A stretch of DNA of 64,000 bases from Planctomycetota bacterium. GTDB lineage: Bacteria; Planctomycetota; Planctomycetia; Pirellulales; Pirellulaceae. Below the pieces are notes generated by a model. That model saw only the letters and a list, made by a program, of their open reading frames with translations. It was not told the DNA's origin and searched no databases. The stretch lies in assembly GCA_024276655.1 (NCBI GenBank), contig JAJRWU010000039.1, positions 1 to 64,000 on the forward strand, written 5' to 3'. Position numbers and translations under genes: made by a program. The number at the start of each line of letters is the position of its first letter. Positions within the stretch are counted from its first letter, which is position 1. Shown piece by piece: positions 1 to 8,230 of the stretch.

Positions 1-1
1 A

Positions 2-115
2 ATTCGCGCCGCCGCGTTATGCGACGACGACCGCCTCGCAAAATTCCTGGCCGCTCGCCCCGGCCGCCCATTCCACCCAAACGTCCAAGCAACTCCGCCA
101 AATATGGCCACCTAA
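2..115 (+). CDS. C-terminal end of a possible gene cut by the window start
   Basis: An open frame enters from the left edge and ends at TAA 113-115. The 37 visible residues have a composition typical of real protein here (for example CDDDRLAKFLAARPGRPF). Nothing identifies a family. It is the only frame at the edge that reads like protein, but the fragment is too short for certainty. Confidence 0.3.
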   Translation: MRAAALCDDDRLAKFLAARPGRPFHPNVQATPPNMAT

Positions 116-354
116 AAAAAGGAGCCGGTTCCTGCACCCTAACAAAAATGCACTATAACCCCTAAGGAAACTTTCAGACAATATCAATCACGGGCAGTAT
201 ATCATGGAAATCGCGATATTTCCGTAATACCGCGTCGTGCATTGCTCAACCAAAATGACGAACGGTTTTCTGAATTACTTCGGCGCGTTATCGGACATAC
301 AGTATCGTGACCGCCAATTGCTAACATGCACGCGGTTGAAAATGTCGCTTTTTT

Positions 355-445
355 CGTTTAACGGCAAGCCGAAGGCGGCTGTGTTTTCTGGTCTGCCCGA
401 ACGCGTGGGCTCAAAACACAGCCGCCTTCGGCTTGCCGTTAAACG
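355..445. repeat. Perfect 33-bp inverted repeat with 25-nt spacer
   Basis: Bases 355-387 are the exact reverse complement of 413-445. The arm begins CGTTTAACGGCAAGCCGAAG. The 25-nt spacer (388-412) can extend the stem through GCCC/GGGC. Such a long perfect stem is larger than an ordinary terminator. The arm end CGGCTTGCCGTTAAACG recurs with one mismatch near 38535-38551, so it may be a dispersed element. Confidence 0.85.
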
Positions 446-577
446 AGCCATTGTTAGCCGCATGAAGTATAACATGCAACGCCGCGTTAACCGAACGCGA
501 CGAACCATGAAATGCACGGGAGATCACCATGACGCGTTTGCCAATGGAGCGTCTTGGAGGAAATCGTTCAGGGAACC

Positions 578-649
578 ACGGATTACACAGATCACACGGA
601 TGAAGAAGAGCCGTGGCAGCCGGCATCCGCGCCCATCCGTGTTATCCGT
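578..649. repeat. Degenerate ACGGAT/ATCCGT inverted repeat
   Basis: Bases 578-601 contain ACGGAT twice within a run built from ACGGATTACACAGATCACAC. Bases 634-649 contain ATCCGTGTTATCCGT, roughly its inverse. Repeats of this type (CACGGATTACACGGAT) are scattered through intergenic DNA of planctomycetes and some other phyla; that is recalled knowledge, not tested here. Confidence 0.5.
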
Positions 650-842
650 CGTTAAAAAACTTTGCCCAGCCCCTGGAGCGACACTAATTTTCCGAGCGGT
701 CTTGAGGCTCGTTCGATCAATTACTGTACAAGCTCGGACAATTAATTTCGTGCGATCGTTAGTGTGTTTTTCCATACAGAAATATGCGCAAGTATGAACT
801 CCAATGGCGTGGTTTTTGTTCAATCATTAGGGAGAATCGGCG

Positions 843-1832
843 ATGGGCGGAAACTTGAATCGAAGACATTTTCTCGCGGCCGCTTCGCTTACACCCGCCT
901 TGGCGCTGGGGACGCATCGCGTTTCTTGGGCGCAAGCGCCGGAGTTCAATCCTCGGGTGGTGATCCGCCGGTCTTTCCCGCCGATCAAATCGCCTCCAGT
1001 CGTCACGGCGGACAAGGCCGACAAAAAACTTCGGCCGACGGAGTTAGTGCTTGGCGTTGTGGTGAACGGCGCGGCGCGGGCGTATCCGATCAATATGCTG
1101 ACCGGTCCGCGTCGTGAAATCATCAACGATACGCTCGGCGGTTCGCACATTGCGGCTACGTGGTGACATCTCTGCCACAACGGCATCGTGTATGCCAGAG
1201 ACGTCCAGAACCGCGAATTGAACTTTGCCGTATCGGGCATGCTGTGGAACCGCAGCCTGGTGATGAAGGATATGGAAACGGAAAGTTTGTGGAGCCACTT
1301 GCTGGGCCTTTGCATGCGAGGGCCGCTGAAGGGCGCTGAACTCACGCTGCTGCCCTCGATGATTACCGATTGGAAAATATGGCTCAGCCGGCATCCTCAA
1401 ACCACGGTGTTGCACCTATCGCGGACTTCAACGAACTACCTCGCCGAGTTTTATAAAGACCCGTCGAGGTTCGTGGTGGCCATGGCGGAGGGCGGCGAAG
1501 CTCGCGCATGGTCGTTTGCCGATTTACAAAAACAACCGGTGGTCAACGACGCCTTCGCCGGCAAAAAAATTGTTGTCTTGTTTCAAAAATCATCCAGCAC
1601 GGCGTCGATTTTTGCACGTACTATTGGCGCGAGAACGCTTGTCTTCCAATGGGTTGATGGCAAACTGCAAGACGAACAAACGCATACGCTCTGGGATATC
1701 GCCAGCGGCGTCGCGATTTCCGGTGAGTTGAAGGGGCAGGCGCTGCAACCGGCGTTGGGAATCGTTTCGTATGCAAAGGCGTGGCGCGTGTTCCATCCCA
1801 ATTCCACCTATTGGAACGCGAACGGTTCGTAA
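843..1832 (+). CDS. DUF3179 family exported protein, candidate selenoprotein with in-frame UGA
   Basis: The N-terminus has a Tat-like signal (NRRHFLAAASLTPALALG). The frame stops at TGA 1164-1166 and continues in the same frame to TAA at 1832, giving 329 residues if the UGA is read. Both halves match DUF3179: RAYPINMLTGPRREIINDTL before the stop, and CHNGIVYAR, FAVSGMLWNRSLVM, GPLKGAELTLLPS and a second IVSYAKAWRVFHP block after it. Family members have a CxxC-type motif (TWCxLC) exactly here. This gene reads TW-UGA-HLC, so the stop sits on the first Cys and leaves U-x-x-C at codons 108-111. A hairpin at the right distance follows. The function of DUF3179 is unknown to me; a redox role is inference. 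The alternative is a nonsense mutation or read error (TGC to TGA). Confidence 0.8.
1167..1203 (+). promoter_or_regulatory. Candidate bacterial SECIS element after UGA 1164-1166
   Basis: Upper stem GGCAT (1182-1186) pairs with ATGCC (1192-1196) around the loop CGTGT (1187-1191). Lower stem TCTCT (1169-1173) pairs with AGAGA (1197-1201), which abuts the upper stem on the 3' side; an 8-nt bulge lies on the 5' side. The loop starts 20 nt after the UGA and has G at its second position, within the usual range for bacterial SECIS hairpins. The same spacing and loop start recur in the second UGA gene. Not folded by computation. Confidence 0.5.
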
Positions 1833-2343
1833 TAGTTAAAGACGGATGTTTTAATTCAGAAGCCCGGCTTTTTGAAAAAGCCGGGCTTCTTGCCTACCTC
1901 GCAACGGTCTTGTTCTTGAGCGTTGCCTTAGTGCGTCTGGTGTAAAAATCATCGCTTGAAACTTGCTCTCAAAAAACTATCTGAAAAAGATTTCAAATGA
2001 TTGCTTGACAAGATGCCAAAGCCGCAGACAATGGTGATTCGTTAAGCAACTTCGCTAATCGCGAGGCCGATATCAATGGCTTCGATTTACCAAACGCTTC
2101 TGTTTGGGTATATGAAAACCGAAGAGTCGCGGCACGTCGGTGGATCTTCCATGGAAGTGACGGCGTGCGTCATTCGGCTTTCCGTTTCCGCGAAGCTGCG
2201 TTGAACATAGTGTCTTTGATGATCATCCATCGCAGCGCGGGTGGCGACGACAGACGGAACGCTGTCGGCGGCCCTGGTCGTGGCTCGGAAGTCCCTCCCG
2301 CGCTGGTTTTTTGATCGTGTGTTGTGGCTAGGCGGGAGTCGTT
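1833..2343. other. Intergenic region with terminator, otherwise no gene seen
   Basis: Apart from the strong hairpin at 1858-1890, I see no gene, RNA or repeat. Open frames here are short and lack protein-like composition. The region upstream of 2344 presumably carries the folK promoter, but I could not recognise one. Confidence 0.5.
1858..1890. terminator. Hairpin terminator, AAGCCCGGC family copy 1
   Basis: AGAAGCCCGGCTTTTT (1858-1873) is followed by one base and its exact reverse complement (1875-1890). This 16-bp perfect stem lies 26 bp after the DUF3179 stop. The T-run inside the stem and the strong GC core fit an intrinsic, bidirectional terminator. It is the reverse complement of copy 5 at 38487-38519 apart from the central base. 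Confidence 0.8.
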
Positions 2344-3288
2344 GTGACTACGTGTCTGATGAGCCTTGGCGCCAATCTGGGTGATCGGTCGCGAACGCTC
2401 AACGCCGCGATTGCAAGCCTGGAGCAAGTCGACGGGATTCACGTCTTGGCCCATAGCCGCTGGAGCGAAACCACGCCGGCGGGCGGTCCTCCGCACCAAG
2501 CCGACTTCCTCAACGGAGCGGCGCGGCTGGAAACGACGCTCTCCCCCACGGCATTGCTCGACCAACTGCACCAAGTGGAAAATGCATTGGGACGGCGGCG
2601 AGAGGTGCGTTGGGGCGCCCGCTCGATTGATCTTGATCTGCTGCTCTACGACGATGTTATCGTGGCCACGCCGCAGCTCACCGTGCCGCATCCTCGCTTG
2701 GCGTTCCGCCGGTTTGTGCTGGCGCCTTGCTTGGAAATCGCCCCGGAGTGGGTGCATCCCTTGATCGGCTGGAGTTTGGAGGAGTGTTTCGAGCACTTGC
2801 AAAAGACACCGCGCTCCATTGCCGTGGCGTGCTGTTCAGCGGAGTCGGCAAACACCGTGGCGCGGCTTGGCGCCCAACAAGCCGGTGCGTTTTTCATCGC
2901 CGACCCCGCAGTTGCCGGGAATTGGCGAGATGCTGAAAATGATCTTGCCTCGGCCCCACGGCGGGCCACCGCGCTGGCCGATGCAGCCGTCGAACAGACC
3001 GAATGGGTGAGTGGGTTTTGGTTGGAGCCGCCGTTCGCCGCCGCGCCCCGGCCCACGTTCGTGGTTTGGCTAGACGAACCCTTCTCCGACGGCAATCCGA
3101 GCACACCGCCGGAAGATACCAGCGTTTCAGGCGTTGATTCGTCGGCGCCGTTGCGGAAATACAATCGCGATTTAGGTCGCCGCGTCATGCAGCGCGGGCG
3201 AGGTCCTTGGCTGCAACTTCCCACCGCCGACCTAACCCAAGCCGCCAACGAAGTGGCCGCCGCATTGCTCGCCATGCGCCCGCAATAG
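2344..3288 (+). CDS. folK: 2-amino-4-hydroxy-6-hydroxymethyldihydropteridine pyrophosphokinase with C-terminal extension
   Basis: FolK transfers pyrophosphate from ATP to 6-hydroxymethyl-7,8-dihydropterin in folate synthesis. Residues 1-150 carry the family motifs: SLGANLGDR near the start, ALGRRREVRWGARSIDLDLLLY (RxGxRxxDLDLL signature) and TVPHPRLAFRRFVLAPCLEIAPEW. A GTG start at 2344 keeps the first beta strand before LGANLGDR; a later ATG at 2359 would cut it. HPPK enzymes are usually about 160 residues, but this one has 314. The extra C-terminal half ends GPWLQLPTADLTQAANEVAAALLAM and matches no domain I recognise. It is followed 119 bp later by the sigma-like gene. Confidence 0.9.
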   Translation: MTTCLMSLGANLGDRSRTLNAAIASLEQVDGIHVLAHSRWSETTPAGGPPHQADFLNGAARLETTLSPTALLDQLHQVENALGRRREVRWGARSIDLDLLLYDDVIVATPQLTVPHPRLAFRRFVLAPCLEIAPEWVHPLIGWSLEECFEHLQKTPRSIAVACCSAESANTVARLGAQQAGAFFIADPAVAGNWRDAENDLASAPRRATALADAAVEQTEWVSGFWLEPPFAAAPRPTFVVWLDEPFSDGNPSTPPEDTSVSGVDSSAPLRKYNRDLGRRVMQRGRGPWLQLPTADLTQAANEVAAALLAMRPQ

Positions 3289-3407
3289 AATCGTTTCCCG
3301 GTGGATAAAGCCGGCAAGTGCGCCACCCGACCACTGGTATTGTCTATACTGAAGCCAGCGCACCATTTGCGTCGATAATGTCACCTCCACTCCCACCTTG
3401 CAGCCAC

Positions 3408-6400
3408 ATGGCGTCGCCGAATTCCCCTCGAAATAACTCGCCCGACGCCGCGGCGCGTCTGGTCGAAGAGCATGAAGTCGCGGTGTATTCATTCCTGCGG
3501 ACGCGTGTCGGTTCGGCGTCGTCGGCGCGCGCCTTGTGCCTCGACGTTCTGGTTGCGGTCGGCGGGCGCGGCGGTCTGCCATCGGACGCCGCAACACTGC
3601 GCGGGCAGGTAATCGAGCAGGCGGAAAAACAGTTGCGGGAACACTCCGCCGGGCAAGGCGGCGTCTCCACGATTTGGCGCCAAGCCTGTCTTGCGGTGGA
3701 TAAAAAACGCGGCCGCCTCCCAAAGCTTCAAGAGCACGAAGCACAGCGCCTTCTGGCCGACCTGCCGCCAAGCCAACGGCAGGCGTTGCAATTTTGCTAC
3801 GGCGCCGGGCTCTCCCATCAAGAGATCGGCCAGCGCATGCGCAGAAGCGAGGCGGCTGTGCGTGCGCTGCTCGACAAGGCGCGCGAGCAGTTCATTCGCT
3901 CCAGCGAGCACTTGCCCCAAGGTCTGCCGCGCCGCGCCGCCCAAAACGAACTAACCGACCAAGACCTCCAACAACTCAACGCGCTGCTACGGCAGGCCGA
4001 TGCAAGCGCCGCGGCAGCGTTGGAAGAACTCGCCGACGCTCTGGATCTGGAGGAGTTTCTCTGGCGAGCAAACAGCCGCTCTCGGCTTTCGTCGATGCTT
4101 GTATTGAAACGCATTCGCCGCCGGCGTTGGACGCCCGCCGCCGTGCTCGCGGTGGCCGCCTGCATCGTACTCGTCGTGGGGCTGTATTGGGTGGTGCGTC
4201 CCAAACAAGACAAGCCCATCGTGCGGGCCGCTTCAAACCAGCCGCGGAATAAAAAAGCGGCGTCTCTCAAAAAAACCGCTTCGCCCGGCCAGGAGGAGAT
4301 CGCCTCCGGCAACCAACCCGCGCCGCCGCCGAGCGCGCCGCGTTTGGAAACACGGCCTGAACAAATATCGTCGGCCGAATCGGGCGCCGTGTCGCCGCCC
4401 AAAACCGAAGATGCTTCAAAAGAGTTGACCGCTACCGATCCTTGGTCGGCGGTTTTGCGAAATGAAACACCGCCCGCGTTCTTGGATGTGTGCTTCAACG
4501 ATTTTTTTCAGAAGGGTGGAAACCCGACACGCGCCGAGTTAATGAAATGGCTTACTCCCGCCGCCGACGCCGACGGCGTGATCACGGAAACGCGCCGTCG
4601 CTACGGCCGAACGTCGTTGATCCGAGGCGTGTTCCGAATCAAGGCGCCCTGGCGCCACGACGCCGGTTTTCGGTTTGCCATCGCCGCCAACGGCGTGTTT
4701 CAAATCCATGCCTTTGAGGGCGAAACGGGGCTGTCGTTGGTGCAATACGAACGCAACGGCGTTACTTGGGCGGCGTACAAAACGCGTCGGGCGAAAGCGG
4801 CCAGCCAACCTTTGTCTGGCGTGCTTGCCGCCACCGACGAAGGCCGAGCCAATCGCACGGGCGCCTTGGGCGGCGGGCCCTACGAATTGCGTTGGCGCCA
4901 GGGGCGGCTGGTTTTATCGCGGGGCGATGTCGTCGTGCTTGCAGCGCCGATGGAGCGCCCGCCCGAAGATGTGTATCTGGCGGGGCAGGCCACCGTTGCC
5001 GGGTTGGAGTTAATCAAGACGGCCGACTTTCCCCTGCTGGAAAAATCGCCAGAGCCGAAGTCGGTCGAAATCTCGCCGGCGCCCCAGTGGCAAAAACATC
5101 TCGCCGATGGCGCCCGTTGGCGGATGCTGAAGCCGGGAGTTTGGAAGTTGGAGCGCCCCGCCGCCGGCGCGAACGTCTGGGCCTGCGCTCCGCTCGAACA
5201 GGCAGGGCCTTACGAAGTCGTGCTCGCCCTTTCGCATTTCACGGCGGGCGGCGGCGTGTGCTTGGGCGCCAGTTCGGCAGAACCGCAGTTGCTCATTCGC
5301 TTCCAGGAGAATGATCGTGGCGGCGGACTGGGCGCCGCGATTGTCAGTCCTCGCGACCGGCGGCTGCACCAAACGTTTCCGCTTACCGAAAAGGCGCCTG
5401 CTCCCTTGGTGGGCCAGCGCGCGTGGCTGCGGCTGGTTTTCGCTTGCGGCGTGATGAAATGCTGGCTGGGAGTCGATGGCCAACATTGGGGGGAGTTGGG
5501 AGCGGCCAAAATATCCGGCCGCATCGGCTGGATCGGGCTGCACTGCTCCCTGGGAAAATCGGGCTGCGGCATCCAGCTCGATCGGCTCGCGCTGCGCGAA
5601 CTGCCGAACCTCAAACGGTTGGTCGGGAAAGACGTACGAGAAAAAGCGAGAAGAGTTGACGCCGACGACTTCCCTCAATGGAAACGCCAAGTGCTCGCGC
5701 AACGGCCGGCGGAAATCGAAGAAACCCAGTGGCTACGCGCTTCCATATTGGCCTCGCTTTCCGGTGGCTGTGAGTCGAGGCTGGGCCACGCGCTGCTCGA
5801 CGCCCTGCTCGAGTCGACCCAACGGAGGCTCGCCGCCGAGCAACGCCTTAAAGTGTTGGCCGAAGCAGCGTTGCTTACCGATTTCAACCAACGAGGCCAA
5901 TTGCAGGCGCTGCTCGACCGTTACCATCGCGTGGGCCGCGGCGTGCTGGAGGCGGGCCAGCCGAAACCTTTTTCGTTCATTCGCCACGCACTCATGACCA
6001 CTCCCCTACTAACTCGGCGCGTCGTCCTGCTGGGCGGTGAAGACCTCATGCGCGCCGAACTGTTGGCCAGCGCCGCGGCCGGCGAATGGGAAGATGTGTC
6101 GGGCTCGAGTCGGCAATTTCGTTTTTTCCACCTGGAGGAGCGCGTCGCGATTCAGTCTTGGGCGGAGGCGGCGTCGCTGCGCGAATTGGGGGCGCGGCGT
6201 GAACAGAATGCGCCCGCCGAAAAAAGTGAAAAACGGTTCCCCGAGCGGTGGCGGCATCCTGGAAATATACCGATCGACCGCCGCGCCTACGATATTGCCG
6301 CCGATCTCGATTCCCTGCTGGCGAGTAAGTCGGTTTTGGCGGCGGCGCGGCGCATCGCGGCGCTCGATTTTTCCCGGCCCTTGGGCCTGGCGCCTCGCGA

Positions 6401-8105
6401 AGAGGGCCTGTTTGTCTCGCCGCTGGTGCTGACGCCCTCTCTGCTGCGGAGCAACGAATCGCTGCGAAAGGCGTTCCAGCGGGAAGCGGCCGACGTGGCC
6501 CTGCTGCAAGTGCGTCAAGCCATGCAAGACAGCGACGCCCGGCGTCTGAACGACCTCGCGGCGCAATTCGAATCGACTCCCGCCGCCAAACGAGCCCAGC
6601 GCTGGTTGGGAGACTACGCCCTCAGCCGCGGCGCGTTCGCGCAAGCGCGTGCTCATTATCGCAGCGCGCTGCCGCGAAACATGGCGACGGGCGTTCCCGC
6701 GGCGGGGTCGGACGATCTTTTGGCGCGTCTTCAATTAGCCGGCGCCTATTTGGAAGCAGAGCCCCCGCGCGATGGCGCCCCACTGGCCCTTTCGGCGCCC
6801 GTTCGTTTTGGCGGGAAGCCGTTTTCCCAGCAACAGTTCGACGCCATCGCGGAGCATGTCAGACGCCGAACTTTTCCCCACTTGGAGAAAACAGAGCCTA
6901 CTCCGCCCACGCGAAAAAAACGCTTCGCCGCACGGCGGTTCAGGCTCCAATCGCTGGGGCCGTTAGCCTTGGCCGCGCCGAAACCAGAGACAAATCAACC
7001 TCGCTCACCTGCCGCGACGCGCCTTCGAGTGACGCAGTTTTTCGATCAAACAGAACGCGGCGCCCTGCTTTCCAGTCCTTACGGATTGGCGGCGTTCAAT
7101 ATTCAAAACAATCGGCTGGTTTGGGCGGACCAAACCTTCGCCGCAGCGGGCGAAAAGTCGGCGGAGAATCTGTTGGCGGCCACGCCGGCGGTATCTGGTT
7201 CGGCGGTGTTCATTCGTCGGCAAGGCCGCCAGGGCGTGTTGCTGGCGGCCTACGAAATGGCGTCGGGGAAAATCGCCTGGGTTTCGGAAAGCTCGCCCGA
7301 CCACCAACTGGTTTCTGATCCTGTCGTGGTGGAAAACCAGGTGATCGGCGTCACGGCGAAATCGGCGCCCGCCGATGGCGTCGAACTGTTCGCCACCCAC
7401 TGGGACCGCGATTCCGGAGCGGTGGTTGCACAACACAAATTGCTCGACCTACGAGCCGCCCCCCTTCGACGACTGGCCGCCGGGCTGGTTCGCACGCCGA
7501 GTGGTTTTTTGGCGGCGGTTGGCGGCTGCCTCATTGGCTGGGAAACCGAAGGGCGGCTGCTGTGGGTTCGTCGGCAGTTCATGGCGCCGCCCGAAGACGC
7601 CGAAAGCTGGCGCCGGGGCGTGGCGATTGTTCCTTACTCCGGCGCGCGGGGGAGCGAGCATTTCATGGTTTCCCAACCCGGCTCGCCTGAGATTTGTTGT
7701 GTTCACCAAAACACCGGCGCCCTGCTGTGGCGACGCGTATTCCCCGAACTATCGGCCGCCCCCAGCAAGCTAGGCCAGACGCTGCTCGTTCGCGAGAGGT
7801 TCTCAATACACGCCCTGAACCAAAACACCGGCGGCGCCCTTTGGCGGCGGCGCGTGGCTGAGCGAGCGATTGTTTTGTTGGCGCCCGCTTGGAGCGCCGT
7901 GGCGATCGTGACGAACACCGGCGAGGAAACTCGCCTCGAATGGTTCGACGCCAACTCCGGCGCCAGCCAGGGCGTGGCCGCCGTGGCGAGGTCGGACGAC
8001 GCGCATCTACAAACGCTGTTCACTCTTTCGGGGCGTCTGTTTGGCGTGCGGGCTTCCGGGAAAAACGCCGGTCTGCTCGAACTGGTTGGTTTGCAGGTCG
8101 ATTGA
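3408..8105 (+). CDS. Large membrane-anchored protein: sigma-70-like N-terminus, laminin-G-like and PQQ-propeller C-terminus
   Basis: From ATG 3408 the product is 1565 residues; an in-frame GTG at 3318 would add 30. Residues 15-165 resemble an ECF sigma factor, with a region-4 helix-turn-helix (PSQRQALQFCYGAGLSHQEI, then RSEAAVRALLDKAREQF, about 121-165). One membrane helix follows near 245-265 (VLAVAACIVLVVGLYWVV). The rest should be outside the cytoplasm: a low-complexity linker, a beta-rich laminin-G/concanavalin-like part (around 600-720), a helical repeat-like middle, and a PQQ-type propeller from about 1205 to the end with W-bearing strand repeats such as YEMASGKIAWVSES. Planctomycetes are known for ECF sigma factors fused to large C-terminal parts. 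A membrane-tethered signalling or regulatory role is inference. DNA binding or core-polymerase binding is unproven, and region 2 is poorly conserved. Confidence 0.75.
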   Translation: MASPNSPRNNSPDAAARLVEEHEVAVYSFLRTRVGSASSARALCLDVLVAVGGRGGLPSDAATLRGQVIEQAEKQLREHSAGQGGVSTIWRQACLAVDKKRGRLPKLQEHEAQRLLADLPPSQRQALQFCYGAGLSHQEIGQRMRRSEAAVRALLDKAREQFIRSSEHLPQGLPRRAAQNELTDQDLQQLNALLRQADASAAAALEELADALDLEEFLWRANSRSRLSSMLVLKRIRRRRWTPAAVLAVAACIVLVVGLYWVVRPKQDKPIVRAASNQPRNKKAASLKKTASPGQEEIASGNQPAPPPSAPRLETRPEQISSAESGAVSPPKTEDASKELTATDPWSAVLRNETPPAFLDVCFNDFFQKGGNPTRAELMKWLTPAADADGVITETRRRYGRTSLIRGVFRIKAPWRHDAGFRFAIAANGVFQIHAFEGETGLSLVQYERNGVTWAAYKTRRAKAASQPLSGVLAATDEGRANRTGALGGGPYELRWRQGRLVLSRGDVVVLAAPMERPPEDVYLAGQATVAGLELIKTADFPLLEKSPEPKSVEISPAPQWQKHLADGARWRMLKPGVWKLERPAAGANVWACAPLEQAGPYEVVLALSHFTAGGGVCLGASSAEPQLLIRFQENDRGGGLGAAIVSPRDRRLHQTFPLTEKAPAPLVGQRAWLRLVFACGVMKCWLGVDGQHWGELGAAKISGRIGWIGLHCSLGKSGCGIQLDRLALRELPNLKRLVGKDVREKARRVDADDFPQWKRQVLAQRPAEIEETQWLRASILASLSGGCESRLGHALLDALLESTQRRLAAEQRLKVLAEAALLTDFNQRGQLQALLDRYHRVGRGVLEAGQPKPFSFIRHALMTTPLLTRRVVLLGGEDLMRAELLASAAAGEWEDVSGSSRQFRFFHLEERVAIQSWAEAASLRELGARREQNAPAEKSEKRFPERWRHPGNIPIDRRAYDIAADLDSLLASKSVLAAARRIAALDFSRPLGLAPREEGLFVSPLVLTPSLLRSNESLRKAFQREAADVALLQVRQAMQDSDARRLNDLAAQFESTPAAKRAQRWLGDYALSRGAFAQARAHYRSALPRNMATGVPAAGSDDLLARLQLAGAYLEAEPPRDGAPLALSAPVRFGGKPFSQQQFDAIAEHVRRRTFPHLEKTEPTPPTRKKRFAARRFRLQSLGPLALAAPKPETNQPRSPAATRLRVTQFFDQTERGALLSSPYGLAAFNIQNNRLVWADQTFAAAGEKSAENLLAATPAVSGSAVFIRRQGRQGVLLAAYEMASGKIAWVSESSPDHQLVSDPVVVENQVIGVTAKSAPADGVELFATHWDRDSGAVVAQHKLLDLRAAPLRRLAAGLVRTPSGFLAAVGGCLIGWETEGRLLWVRRQFMAPPEDAESWRRGVAIVPYSGARGSEHFMVSQPGSPEICCVHQNTGALLWRRVFPELSAAPSKLGQTLLVRERFSIHALNQNTGGALWRRRVAERAIVLLAPAWSAVAIVTNTGEETRLEWFDANSGASQGVAAVARSDDAHLQTLFTLSGRLFGVRASGKNAGLLELVGLQVD

Positions 8106-8230
8106 CAGAAATTGAAAAAGAACGACGCGAGTTTCGCGCCGCCGGTTCTTGATTTCGCGCTGGGAATTTCATATGATGGGCCGGTACGTCGTCTCCACTT
8201 CTTCTTCCTCCCGCAGTTGGCCCTCTCTGG

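Larger units (their letters stand above)
116..842. other. Non-coding stretch with repeats
   Basis: I see no convincing gene here. The longest open frame (237-797, plus) runs through a perfect inverted repeat and has no protein-like composition. The stretch holds the 33-bp inverted repeat at 355-445 and a degenerate short-motif repeat at 578-649. It ends with the promoter and leader region of the DUF3179 gene. Confidence 0.6.

Noticed and set aside
237-797. A 186-codon open frame on the plus strand
   Set aside because: It runs through the perfect inverted repeat and the degenerate ACGGAT repeat, and its translation has no protein-like pattern.
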